Shown here: piece by piece, positions 49,017 through 56,815 of the stretch | Layout of the letters: every line of letters begins with the position of its first letter | How positions within the stretch are numbered: position 1 is the first letter of the stretch | Assembly: GCF_039555325.1 (NCBI RefSeq) | Contig: NZ_CP154608.1 | Coordinates: forward strand, 1,364,001 to 1,428,000 | Reading direction: 5' to 3' | DNA length: 64,000 bases | Origin: Sphingomicrobium sp. XHP0239 | Lineage (GTDB): Bacteria; Pseudomonadota; Alphaproteobacteria; Sphingomonadales; Sphingomonadaceae | Notes under the pieces: model-generated | What the model was told of the DNA's origin: nothing | Database searches by the model: none | The model's input: the letters and a program-made list of their open reading frames with translations, nothing else | Position numbers and translations under genes: made by a program

Positions 49017-49779
49017 GCGCCGGACGGGCCGTTCCGGTTCCCCCCAATCGCCACCGCGCGAAGAACAGCGGATCGCCAAGCTCCTGGCACGCGCTGGCGT
49101 GGCCTCGCGCCGCGAAGTCGAGCGGATGATCGAAGCGCGGCGGATCGCCATCGACGGCAAGGTGCTCGAGACCCCCGCCACACTGGTGAAGAATCTCAAC
49201 GGCGTCACCGTCGACGGCAGTCCCGTGGGTCCCGCCGAACAGACCCGCCTGTTCGCCTTTCACAAGCCGCGCGGCTGCCTGACCGCGACCCGCGACCCGA
49301 AGGGACGGCGGACGATCTACGACGCGCTGCCCCGCGGCGGTCGATTGCCGCGGCTGATGCCGGTCGGGCGGCTCGACTATAACACCGAGGGTCTGCTGCT
49401 GATGACCAACGACGGCGGGTTCAAGCGCCAGCTCGAACTGCCCGCCACCGGCGTGCCGCGAACCTATCGCGCGCGTGCCTTCGGCAGCGTGGCGCAGGAG
49501 CAGCTCGAGGAATTGGCCGAAGGCATCACGATCGACGGAATGCGCTACGGCTCGATCGACGCCAATCTGGAACGCTCCAGCGGCGCCAACATCTGGGTCG
49601 AGATGACCCTGACCGAGGGCAAGAACCGCGAGGTTCGCCGCGTCCTCGAGCATCTGGGGCTCGAAGTCTCTCGTCTCATCCGCACCGCCTACGGCTCCTT
49701 CGCGCTCGAGGACATGCCCCGCGGCGCGCTCCGCGAAGTGCCGCGCGAAACCTTGTTCCAGTTCCGGCAGGGCCTGTGA
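49000..49779 (+). CDS. rRNA pseudouridine synthase, RsuA/RluB family
   Basis: A 259-residue enzyme with an S4 RNA-binding domain (EEQRIAKLLARAGVASRREVERMIEARRIAIDGK) and a catalytic domain containing GRLDYNTEGLLLMTNDG, whose Asp is the nucleophile, then GKNREVRRVLEHLGLEV. RluB, RluE and RsuA are similar; the S4 domain and length favour RluB (23S U2605). ATG 49000 is used, ATG 48976 is an alternative. The GTGA overlap at its end couples it to rsmD, giving a small rRNA-modification operon. Confidence 0.9.
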   Translation: MTSSDKRRTGRSGSPQSPPREEQRIAKLLARAGVASRREVERMIEARRIAIDGKVLETPATLVKNLNGVTVDGSPVGPAEQTRLFAFHKPRGCLTATRDPKGRRTIYDALPRGGRLPRLMPVGRLDYNTEGLLLMTNDGGFKRQLELPATGVPRTYRARAFGSVAQEQLEELAEGITIDGMRYGSIDANLERSSGANIWVEMTLTEGKNREVRRVLEHLGLEVSRLIRTAYGSFALEDMPRGALREVPRETLFQFRQGL

Positions 49780-50321
49780 GGGTCATCGCGGGACAGTATC
49801 GCGGCCGCCCGCTCGCCGCTCCGCCGGGGCGAACAACGCGCCCCACGGCGGACCGCACGCGCGAGACGCTTTTTTCCATGCTGACCAGTCGCATCGGCAG
49901 CTTCGGCGAACTGCATGTCGCCGATCTCTTCGCCGGCTCGGGAGCGCTTGGGATCGAGGCGCTTTCGCGGGGCGCCGAACGCGCCCATTTCGTCGAAAAC
50001 GACGGCGCGGCACGGCAGGCGATCGAGGCAAACCTGCGAAGCTTCGACCTGTCGGACCGCGCGCAAGTCGTCGGGGGATCGGCGCTCGCGCTTCCGCCGC
50101 CGCCCCGACCCTTCGACGTCATCTTCGCCGATCCGCCCTATGCGAAGGGGAGCGGGAATGGGGTCGTGGCCGCGATCCATGCGGCCGACTGGCTCGCGCC
50201 GGCCGGCTGGCTGGCAGTCGAGACCGACGCCAAGGAAGAGGTCTCTCCCGGCCCCTTCCAGCTCGCGGTGAGCCGCAAGGTCGGACGCGCACGCGTCAGC
50301 TTACTCTTCCGCGTCCCCTGA
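49776..50321 (+). CDS. rsmD: 16S rRNA guanine-N2-methyltransferase RsmD
   Basis: A 181-residue SAM-dependent methyltransferase that modifies G966 of 16S rRNA. Landmarks: RVIAGQYRGRPL, RPTADRTRETLFSML, FAGSGALGIEALSRGA (SAM loop) and the catalytic FADPPY. The GTG start overlaps the upstream gene's TGA. It is convergent with, and overlaps by 21 bases, the next gene. Confidence 0.95.
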   Translation: MRVIAGQYRGRPLAAPPGRTTRPTADRTRETLFSMLTSRIGSFGELHVADLFAGSGALGIEALSRGAERAHFVENDGAARQAIEANLRSFDLSDRAQVVGGSALALPPPPRPFDVIFADPPYAKGSGNGVVAAIHAADWLAPAGWLAVETDAKEEVSPGPFQLAVSRKVGRARVSLLFRVP

Positions 50322-50732
50322 CGAGCCGTCGTCCCGTGGCTCGTTGGCCGCGCGGCGCGCCTTCGCGGCCTCCATTTCGGCCATGAACCTCTTGCCCATC
50401 GCGGCGGCTGCGGCCCTGCCCGCCAGTTTCAGCGTTTCCTTCGATCCGCCGGCGGTGCCCCGCGCCCGTGTCATCTGCCCTTCGGCAAGGCTCGCCACCG
50501 CCGCAACGGCGCCTGCCGCGACAAGGTCGGCGACCAGCGGATGATCGACAAGCTTGCCGATCGCCTCCATCCCCTCGTCCAATGACTTGCGGCTCGGCTG
50601 CTCGTCGGGCTCTGGTGCGTCGATCCGTTCCGCCTCGCGCACCTTCCTGGCCTTCTTCGCCTTCTTCTTCGAAACCTTGGCGGCTTCCGCCTCGGTCACG
50701 ATCTCGTTCTTCTTTTTTTTCTTCTTCGCCAT
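50301..50732 (-). CDS. Hypothetical basic protein, 143 residues
   Basis: A protein with a lysine-dense N-terminus (MAKKKKKKNEIV then KVSKKKAKKARKVREAERID) that probably binds nucleic acid, an Ala-rich central helix (LVDHPLVADLVAAGAVAAVASLAEG), a second helix (SKETLKLAGRAAAAAMGKRFMAEME) and an acidic tail. There is a good AGGGA site before ATG 50732. No domain recognised. It sits just downstream of the SRAP gene on the same strand, ten bases after its stop, and may be co-transcribed with it. Confidence 0.62.
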   Translation of the reverse strand: MAKKKKKKNEIVTEAEAAKVSKKKAKKARKVREAERIDAPEPDEQPSRKSLDEGMEAIGKLVDHPLVADLVAAGAVAAVASLAEGQMTRARGTAGGSKETLKLAGRAAAAAMGKRFMAEMEAAKARRAANEPRDDGSSGDAEE

Positions 50733-50742
50733 CACCGATCCC

Positions 50743-51333
50743 TCAAGCAAACTGCGTCATCTTCTCGTCGGGGAACGCGCGGGCGAGCGCCGACGCTTCC
50801 TCGACCGTCCCGTTCAGCCACTGGTCGTGTTCGTCGCGCTCCAGCATCACCGGCATCGCCTTGGGATGCACGGCCCCGACCATCTCGTTGGGCGCGCACG
50901 TCAGGAAAGCATAGTAGCCTCGGCTCTCTCCCGGCCGCCAAAGCCCCGCGAAGGCGAACGGCGCCTCGTCCGCGCGGCCGAACCAATGCTTCACCTTTCG
51001 TCCCGTGACGGGGTCGTGCGCCGCGCTCCATTCGGAAAAGCGGGTCACCGGCACCAGACAGCGCCGCTCCGGATTGGCAAGTGCCGAGCGCCAAAACGGC
51101 GAAGCGAGGTTGCGCACGTTGGTGACGGGCCGCCCGCCCGCCGCCTGGGGACCCGGAAATCCCCATTCCATGCGGTCTAGCCGCAGCGCGTCATCCGCGC
51201 GGCGCAAAACCGGCGCTTCCATCTTGGGATAGATCTCGTCCTGCGGCGCGACATTCGCCCGATCGCCCTCGAACGGCCCGAAGAGCTTGCGCATTTCGTC
51301 GACCGTCGCGGTCATCTGGTAGAGATTGCACAT
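50743..51333 (-). CDS. SRAP-family (YedK/HMCES) protein
   Basis: A 196-residue SOS-response-associated peptidase domain protein. The start at 51333 makes Met-Cys-Asn the N-terminus, exposing Cys2, the residue that cross-links to abasic sites in single-stranded DNA; RFSEW, the NVRNL segment and HPKAMPVML (catalytic His) follow in the family order. YedK-type proteins shield abasic sites during replication. The gene diverges from a membrane protein gene across a 78-base region containing a perfect inverted repeat, a potential operator. No LexA box is evident. Confidence 0.92.
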   Translation of the reverse strand: MCNLYQMTATVDEMRKLFGPFEGDRANVAPQDEIYPKMEAPVLRRADDALRLDRMEWGFPGPQAAGGRPVTNVRNLASPFWRSALANPERRCLVPVTRFSEWSAAHDPVTGRKVKHWFGRADEAPFAFAGLWRPGESRGYYAFLTCAPNEMVGAVHPKAMPVMLERDEHDQWLNGTVEEASALARAFPDEKMTQFA

Positions 51334-51346
51334 GCGCCGTCCGCCC

Positions 51347-51370
51347 ACTGTATTGACTTGGTAATACAGT
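51347..51370. promoter_or_regulatory. Palindromic operator-like site between divergent genes
   Basis: ACTGTATT (51347-51354) and AATACAGT (51363-51370) form a perfect inverted repeat with an eight-base spacer, lying between the SRAP gene and the DUF2157-like gene. A promoter-like TTGACT (51353) with TATGAG about 18 bases downstream overlaps it and points at the membrane protein gene. The regulator is unknown; the site is not a typical alphaproteobacterial LexA box. Confidence 0.5.
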
Positions 51371-51411
51371 AAGAAGTATGAGCTGGAGCTTCAAGAGGGG
51401 GGATCGTTCTC

Positions 51412-52545
51412 ATGTACAGTCAGCAGGAACTCGACGACGCGGTCGCCGCGGGTGCCATCACGTCCGACAGCGCCAACGCACTTCGCGCCTTCGTGGCCAA
51501 CCAGCGCCATTCGACCATCGTGGACGAGGAGCAGTTCCGGCTGCTTACCGGCTTCAACGATATCTTCGTTGCGATCGCGGGCGTCATCCTGCTGTTCGCG
51601 GTCGGGTGGATCGGTCACTCGCTCGGTGCCGCCATCGATCTCGATTTCGACGGCAACGGCCCCTCCCCGCTCTCGGGCGCGGCGGTCGCCGCCACCGCCT
51701 GGGGCCTCGCGAGCTACTTCACTGCGCGGCGTCGCATGGCGCTTCCGTCGATCCTGTTCCTGTTCGCCTTCATCGGCGGGCTGTTCTGGGCCGCAGGAAC
51801 CACGCTGGGGCTGATCTTCGAGGATGCCATTCGCGGCAACGACGACGAAGCGCTTGCCGCCTGGCTCGCTGCTGTCGCCGCTGCGGTCGCCGCCGCCGGT
51901 GCCTATCTCCACTGGCGCCGCTTCAAGGTGCCCGTCACGGTAGCCGCCGGCGCCGTCAGTGCAGCCGGCATCATCGGTGCCATCGTGGTCGCCATCTTCG
52001 CGCCCAGCGTCTCCAACGACGCACTCGACACCATTCTCCTCGTCACCGCGCTTCTTCTCGGGATCGGGGTGTTCCTCTTCGCGATGCGCTGGGACATGGC
52101 CGATCCGTCGCGCGTGACCCGCAAGAGCGACGTCGCCTTCTGGCTTCACCTCGCCGCCGCGCCGATGATCGTCCATCCCGTTTTCGCGCTGCTGGGCCTG
52201 ACGGGCGGCAGCGCGAGCGTGGGGGAAGGCGTGCTCGTCATCATCCTCTACGTTGCGCTGGCGGGGGTCGCGCTGGCGATCGACCGGCGCGCGGTGCTGG
52301 TGTCGGGGCTGCTCTACGTCCTGTTCGCGCTGACCCGCCTGTTCGAGGAGTTCGGAGCGGTCGAACTCAACATCGCCTTGACGGCCTTCGTCATCGGTTC
52401 GGCACTGCTGCTGCTCTCGGCCTTCTGGCACGAAGCGCGGGGCGCTGTTCTGAAAATACTTCCCGCGGGTCTCGTGGGGCGATTGCCCGACCTCCATTCG
52501 GTGCGACGCCAGGCCGCCGCCGAGGTCAGTCCTTCACAAGCTTGA
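51412..52545 (+). CDS. DUF2157-type multi-pass membrane protein
   Basis: A 377-residue protein: a short soluble N-terminus (MYSQQELDDAVAAGAITSDSANALRAFVANQ) typical of the DUF2157 entry motif, then about ten membrane helices, and a short basic C-terminal tail. The regular alternation of helices and very short loops suggests a membrane sensor or transport-related role, none demonstrated. The 20 bases at its 3' end overlap the convergent DUF2794 gene. The putative operator upstream implies regulated expression. Confidence 0.75.
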   Translation: MYSQQELDDAVAAGAITSDSANALRAFVANQRHSTIVDEEQFRLLTGFNDIFVAIAGVILLFAVGWIGHSLGAAIDLDFDGNGPSPLSGAAVAATAWGLASYFTARRRMALPSILFLFAFIGGLFWAAGTTLGLIFEDAIRGNDDEALAAWLAAVAAAVAAAGAYLHWRRFKVPVTVAAGAVSAAGIIGAIVVAIFAPSVSNDALDTILLVTALLLGIGVFLFAMRWDMADPSRVTRKSDVAFWLHLAAAPMIVHPVFALLGLTGGSASVGEGVLVIILYVALAGVALAIDRRAVLVSGLLYVLFALTRLFEEFGAVELNIALTAFVIGSALLLLSAFWHEARGAVLKILPAGLVGRLPDLHSVRRQAAAEVSPSQA

Positions 52546-52861
52546 TCAGCCGCCGTTCGAGCGGGGCGAGCACGGGCTTCAATTCGTGCCCCCGCTTCAA
52601 CACCTGACCCTGTTCGGTGATGACCGCGTACATGCCTTGCTTGCTGCGCAAGGCGGGGCGTTTCTCGATCCGGATTTCGGGGTTCTCGGCGTGGCGCCGG
52701 AAGCAGGCGAACACCGCAACCTCGCGGTCCATGCGAACGGCATAGTCGCGCCAGTGCCCCGCCGCGACCATCCGGCCATAGAGATCGAGGATCGTCATGA
52801 ATTCCTCGCGGTCCCAGCCGGTCTGACCCGACCCGGCCGGAAAGGGCATCACCACGCTCAT
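52526..52861 (-). CDS. DUF2794-family protein
   Basis: A 111-residue protein with the alphaproteobacterial DUF2794 pattern: [26 protein letters not shown] split here into [15 protein letters not shown] and HWRDYAVRM, then [19 protein letters not shown] and a C-terminal [14 protein letters not shown]. It is cytosolic and small; function is unknown, but it is well conserved in the class. Its start overlaps the cysE stop (ATGA), so it is co-translated with serine acetyltransferase. Confidence 0.85.
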   Translation of the reverse strand: MSVVMPFPAGSGQTGWDREEFMTILDLYGRMVAAGHWRDYAVRMDREVAVFACFRRHAENPEIRIEKRPALRSKQGMYAVITEQGQVLKRGHELKPVLAPLERRLIKLVKD

Positions 52862-53541
52862 GCCGAGCGGCTCTCCTTGCCTGTCACATCGGCGCGGTCG
52901 CCTGCCTTGGCATCGGCTTTCAACCGTTCGATCTCGCGCTCCATCTGACACAGCCGTCGTTCGACGGGGTCCGACAGATCATCGCACGGCGTACCGTAGG
53001 GCACGAAGCGGCGACTTGTGTCCGCCTCCACCGGGATGGGCCGGGCCAGCGGCCCGACCATCGTCGCGCCTTCCGGCACGTCCTTCGCCACGACCGAATT
53101 GGCCCCGATCCGGGCGCCCTTGCCGACCGTGATCGGACCCAGGATCTGCGCGCCCGATCCGATCACGACATTGTCCTCCAACGTCGGATGGCGCTTGCCC
53201 GGCACCCCGTCGAACGGGCTCGTCCCGCCCAGGGTCACGCACTGGTAGATCGTGACATTGTCGCCGATCACGGAGGTTTCGCCAATCACGGTGAAGCCAT
53301 GGTCGATGAAGAAATTCTTCCCGATCGTCGCACCGGGATGGATGTCGATCGCGGTCAGCGCGCGCGAGAGATGATTGACCATCCGCGCAAGGAAATAAAG
53401 CCGCGAGCAGAACAGGTCGTGCGCGACCTTATGCAGCCCCAGCGCGAGCACGCCGGGATAGAAAAGCACTTCCCAGCGCGAGCGGGCGGCGGGATCGCGC
53501 GCCTTGACGCTGTCGAGATAGGTGATCAGCCGGATGGCCAC
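52858..53541 (-). CDS. cysE: Serine O-acetyltransferase, EpsC type
   Basis: A 227-residue left-handed beta-helix acetyltransferase, first step of cysteine synthesis from serine and acetyl-CoA. The hexapeptide repeats begin at [17 protein letters not shown] and continue through [40 protein letters not shown] and the [15 protein letters not shown] acetyl-CoA loop; active-site His is in FIDHG and KRHPT. It lacks the long N-terminal helical domain of E. coli CysE, as in the short EpsC form, and carries an extra helical C-terminus. The start is GTG. Confidence 0.92.
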   Translation of the reverse strand: MAIRLITYLDSVKARDPAARSRWEVLFYPGVLALGLHKVAHDLFCSRLYFLARMVNHLSRALTAIDIHPGATIGKNFFIDHGFTVIGETSVIGDNVTIYQCVTLGGTSPFDGVPGKRHPTLEDNVVIGSGAQILGPITVGKGARIGANSVVAKDVPEGATMVGPLARPIPVEADTSRRFVPYGTPCDDLSDPVERRLCQMEREIERLKADAKAGDRADVTGKESRSA

Positions 53542-53690
53542 GGGCGACGTCTTCCTTGCAGTCCTTCGGGATCATGTAGGGTCGGAACGCGCGAGGCGCA
53601 AATCGGCGCCATGACGGACGCGCGGATTGTCGAACGATCCAGCCATTCTTACATGGATGCTTTGATCGACCGAATCGATTGAGGGGAGCG

Positions 53691-54605
53691 ATGGCCGTCC
53701 ATCTGCCGACGATCAAGCAGTTGCAATATCTGGTGGCGCTGAACGAGCATGGCCATTTCGGCCGCGCGGCGGAGCATTGTTTCGTGACGCAGTCGACGCT
53801 GTCCGCCGGCATCCGCGAACTGGAAACGATCCTCGACACCGTGTTGGTCGAGCGAACGCGCCGCGTGGTGCGCTTCACCCCGCTCGGCGAGAAGGTGGCG
53901 GCGCGCGCGCGCAGCGTGCTCGCGGAAACCGAAATGCTCACCGCGCTCGTCCGCGCAGAGGGCCAGCCGCTGGCGGGCGACCTTCGCCTCGGCGTCATCC
54001 CGACGATCGCCCCCTTCCTCCTCCCGCGCCTCCTGCCCCGGGTTCGCAAGGACTATCCCGATCTCAAGCTCTTCCTGCGCGAGGAGACGAGCCAGGCGTG
54101 CTGCGAGGCCCTCCATCGGGGGCAGCTCGATTGCGTGCTGCTGGCGCTTCCCTACGCCTGCGGAGAGGTCGATCACGCGATCGTCGCCTCGGACCGCCTG
54201 TTCATCGCCTACCCGCGCGGCGAGGCACCCGATCTCGCCGCCATTCCCCCCGCCGAGATCGAGGAAGGCCGCCTGCTGATGCTCGAGGACGGCCATTGTC
54301 TCAAGGATCACGCCCTCGCGGCCTGCAACCGCCCGGAAATCCGCGCATCGGCGGCGATGATGGGGACGAGCCTCCATACTCTCGTCCAGATGGTGGACAA
54401 TGGCCTCGGCGTGACCTTCATCCCCGAAATGGCGCTGGCCGCGGGCATCATCGATCATACGGGGATCGAGGCGCGACCCGTCGAAAGCGACAATGGCGCT
54501 CGCGACATCGCGCTGGCCTGGCGAAAGAACAGCCCGCGGGCGGAGGAATTCGAGATGCTGGGCGACCTGCTTCGCCGTCTGGTGGCGGAGCTTCTGGCGG
54601 CCTAG
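53691..54605 (+). CDS. oxyR: OxyR-type hydrogen peroxide-sensing LysR regulator
   Basis: A 304-residue LysR-family regulator with N-terminal winged helix (PTIKQLQYLVALNEHGHFGRAAEHCFVTQSTLSAGI). The redox pair is conserved: Cys203 and Cys212 in GHCLKDHALAAC, spaced as Cys199 and Cys208 of E. coli OxyR, so it can form the activating disulfide on peroxide exposure. GAGGGGAG precedes the ATG. Target genes such as katG are not adjacent; a divergent cysE is. Its stop shares CTAG with pgsA. Confidence 0.93.
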   Translation: MAVHLPTIKQLQYLVALNEHGHFGRAAEHCFVTQSTLSAGIRELETILDTVLVERTRRVVRFTPLGEKVAARARSVLAETEMLTALVRAEGQPLAGDLRLGVIPTIAPFLLPRLLPRVRKDYPDLKLFLREETSQACCEALHRGQLDCVLLALPYACGEVDHAIVASDRLFIAYPRGEAPDLAAIPPAEIEEGRLLMLEDGHCLKDHALAACNRPEIRASAAMMGTSLHTLVQMVDNGLGVTFIPEMALAAGIIDHTGIEARPVESDNGARDIALAWRKNSPRAEEFEMLGDLLRRLVAELLAA

Positions 54606-55174
54606 TCCATGTGGCGCAGGCCGACCCGGAGATAGTCGTAGCCGGTCACGCACGTCAGCACCGCCGCGCCCCACAGGCTGGCGATCCCCACCTGATGGAT
54701 CCAGTATTGCGAGGGGAACGCACCGCCGAGGATCAGCGCACCGAGCGAGACCATCTGCAGCGTCGTCTTCCACTTGGCCAACCGACTGACCGGTACCGAG
54801 ACGTTGAGAGGCCCCAGGAATTCGCGCAGGCCCGACACGATGATCTCGCGCAACAGGATGATCAGCGCGGGAATGATCGTCAGTCCGGCAATGACCGGCT
54901 CCGGCTCGTCCGCCACCCGCCGCGTGGCGAGCAGCATGATGATGACCGCGGCGACCATAATCTTGTCGGCGATGGGGTCGAGGAACTGACCCAGCCGGCT
55001 GATCTGCCCCTGCGCCCGCGCGAGGTAGCCGTCGATGTAATCGGTTACCCCGACGAGGCTGTAGAGAATGAAGGTGATCGCATAATGGATCGGGCTGGGA
55101 TCCCACAGCAGCCAGACCAGGATCGGAACCGCGAAGATGCGCGACAGGGTCAGCATGTTGGGAAGCGTCAGCAT
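54602..55174 (-). CDS. pgsA: CDP-diacylglycerol-glycerol-3-phosphate phosphatidyltransferase
   Basis: A 190-residue membrane enzyme of phosphatidylglycerol synthesis. The CDP-alcohol phosphatidyltransferase motif DG-x2-AR-x8-G-x3-D-x3-D is intact as DGYLARAQGQISRLGQFLDPIADK. About five membrane helices surround it. The ATG follows a plausible site. It is convergent with oxyR, sharing stop-codon bases, and divergent from the LplT-like gene across 82 bases, putting two phospholipid-related genes side by side. Confidence 0.95.
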   Translation of the reverse strand: MLTLPNMLTLSRIFAVPILVWLLWDPSPIHYAITFILYSLVGVTDYIDGYLARAQGQISRLGQFLDPIADKIMVAAVIIMLLATRRVADEPEPVIAGLTIIPALIILLREIIVSGLREFLGPLNVSVPVSRLAKWKTTLQMVSLGALILGGAFPSQYWIHQVGIASLWGAAVLTCVTGYDYLRVGLRHMD

Positions 55175-55256
55175 GGTTGCGGAGCCTTCTAGGCAAATGG
55201 ACCGGCGAGCGCCATTTTCTTTTTGCCGCGCCGATACGCGCGTCTAGGGTCGCGCG

Positions 55257-56552
55257 ATGCCCAGTCCCGTCACCCTCCTCGCCAAACGTCGGTTCGGTCC
55301 ATTGTTCGCCACCCAGTTTCTAGGCGCGATGAACGACAATCTCTTCCGTTCCGCGATGGTGTTGCTGGTGATCTTCTCGATCTACGCCGACCCGGCTCGC
55401 GAAGGAGCCTTCTCGGCGATCGCGGGCGGGCTGTTCATCCTCCCCTTCCTGTTGTTCGGTGCGCTGGCGGGACAGCTTGCCGACAGCCGCGACAAGGCGA
55501 TGCTGACGCGGCACATCAAGACCGCGGAAATTCTCGTCATGCTCGGCGGGGCAGCGGGTCTCATCCTCCAGTCGGTTCCGCTCCTTCTCTTCACCCTCTT
55601 TCTGACCGGGACCCAGTCGGCCTTCTTCGGCCCCATCAAATACGCTGTCCTCCCACAGCATCTGGAGAAGAAAGAGGTGCTGGGCGGCACCGGGCTGATC
55701 GAGGCGGGGACCTATGTCGCGGTGCTGCTCGGCACCATTCTCGGCGGGCTGGTCCTCGTCGATCAGGCCGACGGCACGCAAAGCGCGGGACTGGGCGCGG
55801 CGGGGGTGCTGGTGACCGCCGCCATCGGACGCTGGTTCGCGGGCCGCATGCCCCCTGCTCCGCCCGAACCCGAAATGGCGGGGCGTCGGCTCGACTGGAA
55901 CCTGTTTCGCGCGACCTGGCACCTGCTGCGCGACGTGATGCGGCAACCGGACCTCGCACTGGCGATCGTCGCGATCAGCATCTTCTGGTCGTTCGCGCTG
56001 CTGCTCGGTTCGCAATTTCCGCCCCTGACGAAGAACGAGTTGGGCGCTGACGAGAATGTCGCGGTTCTCTTCTTCGCACTCTTTTCGGTCGGGGTCGCTG
56101 CAGGGTCGGTTCTGGTCAACCGTCTGACCAGGGGCGACGTCAGCGCACGGTTCAGCGCGCCCGCCGCCATCGGCATCGCGCTGCTGCTGATCGATCTCAA
56201 GCGCCGGGTCGAAGCGCAGGCCGTGTTCGCGGGGCCGCTGCGCACCATCGAGGAGTTTCTCGCCACCAACCAGGGATGGTGGGTGCTGGTGGACATTCTG
56301 GGGATCGCGATCCTCGCAGGGATTTTCGTCGTCCCGCTCTATGCTTTCCTGACCACGCGGGTCGCGCCATCCATGACCGCGCGCGCAATCGCCGCCAACA
56401 ATGTGGTCAATGCCGCACTGATGGTGACCGCCTCGCTGATCCTCGCATCGATAGTCGGCGCGGGGATCGACATCGCGGCGACGTTATGGCTGACAGCGGG
56501 CTTCTGCGTCGCCGGCGCGGCGGCGGCGTTCGCGCTGGCGCGGCGCGGCTAG
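55257..56552 (+). CDS. MFS transporter, lysophospholipid transporter LplT-like
   Basis: A 431-residue 12-helix major facilitator protein. It opens with FGPLFATQFLGAMNDNLFRSAMV and contains LADSRDKAML, GTQSAFFGPIKYAVLPQHL and GTYVAVLLGTILGG, segments characteristic of LplT, which flips lysophospholipids to the cytoplasm for reacylation. In LplT-Aas proteins the permease is often fused to acyltransferase domains; here it stands alone. Its stop overlaps a small convergent gene (CTAG). pgsA next to it fits a phospholipid-maintenance context. Confidence 0.85.
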   Translation: MPSPVTLLAKRRFGPLFATQFLGAMNDNLFRSAMVLLVIFSIYADPAREGAFSAIAGGLFILPFLLFGALAGQLADSRDKAMLTRHIKTAEILVMLGGAAGLILQSVPLLLFTLFLTGTQSAFFGPIKYAVLPQHLEKKEVLGGTGLIEAGTYVAVLLGTILGGLVLVDQADGTQSAGLGAAGVLVTAAIGRWFAGRMPPAPPEPEMAGRRLDWNLFRATWHLLRDVMRQPDLALAIVAISIFWSFALLLGSQFPPLTKNELGADENVAVLFFALFSVGVAAGSVLVNRLTRGDVSARFSAPAAIGIALLLIDLKRRVEAQAVFAGPLRTIEEFLATNQGWWVLVDILGIAILAGIFVVPLYAFLTTRVAPSMTARAIAANNVVNAALMVTASLILASIVGAGIDIAATLWLTAGFCVAGAAAAFALARRG

Positions 56553-56722
56553 GCGATGAATAGCGACGTGAACAGGAAGCCTGCGCCGAAGGTATAGCCG
56601 AACAAGCGAAGATCGTCACCGTGGCGGCCCGCACGCTCCTCGATCCCCGTATAGGCATCGCGGCTCGCGCGGCGAAGCGCGGCGAGAAAGAGGTCGAAAC
56701 GGCTACGGGCACTGATCTGCAT
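56549..56722 (-). CDS. Small membrane protein, 57 residues
   Basis: ATG 56722 to TAG 56549 encodes 57 residues (starting M-Q-I-S-A-R-S-R-F-D-L-F). AGGGA lies six bases before the ATG, codon use is coding-like, and the stop shares CTAG with the LplT-like gene. The N-terminal 40 residues are basic (RRASRDAYTGIEERAGRHGDD) and the C-terminus is a single hydrophobic helix (LFGYTFGAGFLFTSLFIA), so it should be an N-in, tail-anchored peptide. No family recognised; its conserved translation context makes it a real, though short, gene. Confidence 0.62.
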   Translation of the reverse strand: MQISARSRFDLFLAALRRASRDAYTGIEERAGRHGDDLRLFGYTFGAGFLFTSLFIA

Positions 56723-56815
56723 AACCAATCCCTAACGCGCCGTTTACCAAAAGGGCACCATGGATTGATCGCGCTGTTCAAAAGCGGGACAGGGCTCGAG
56801 AACCTCGTGCCGGGC

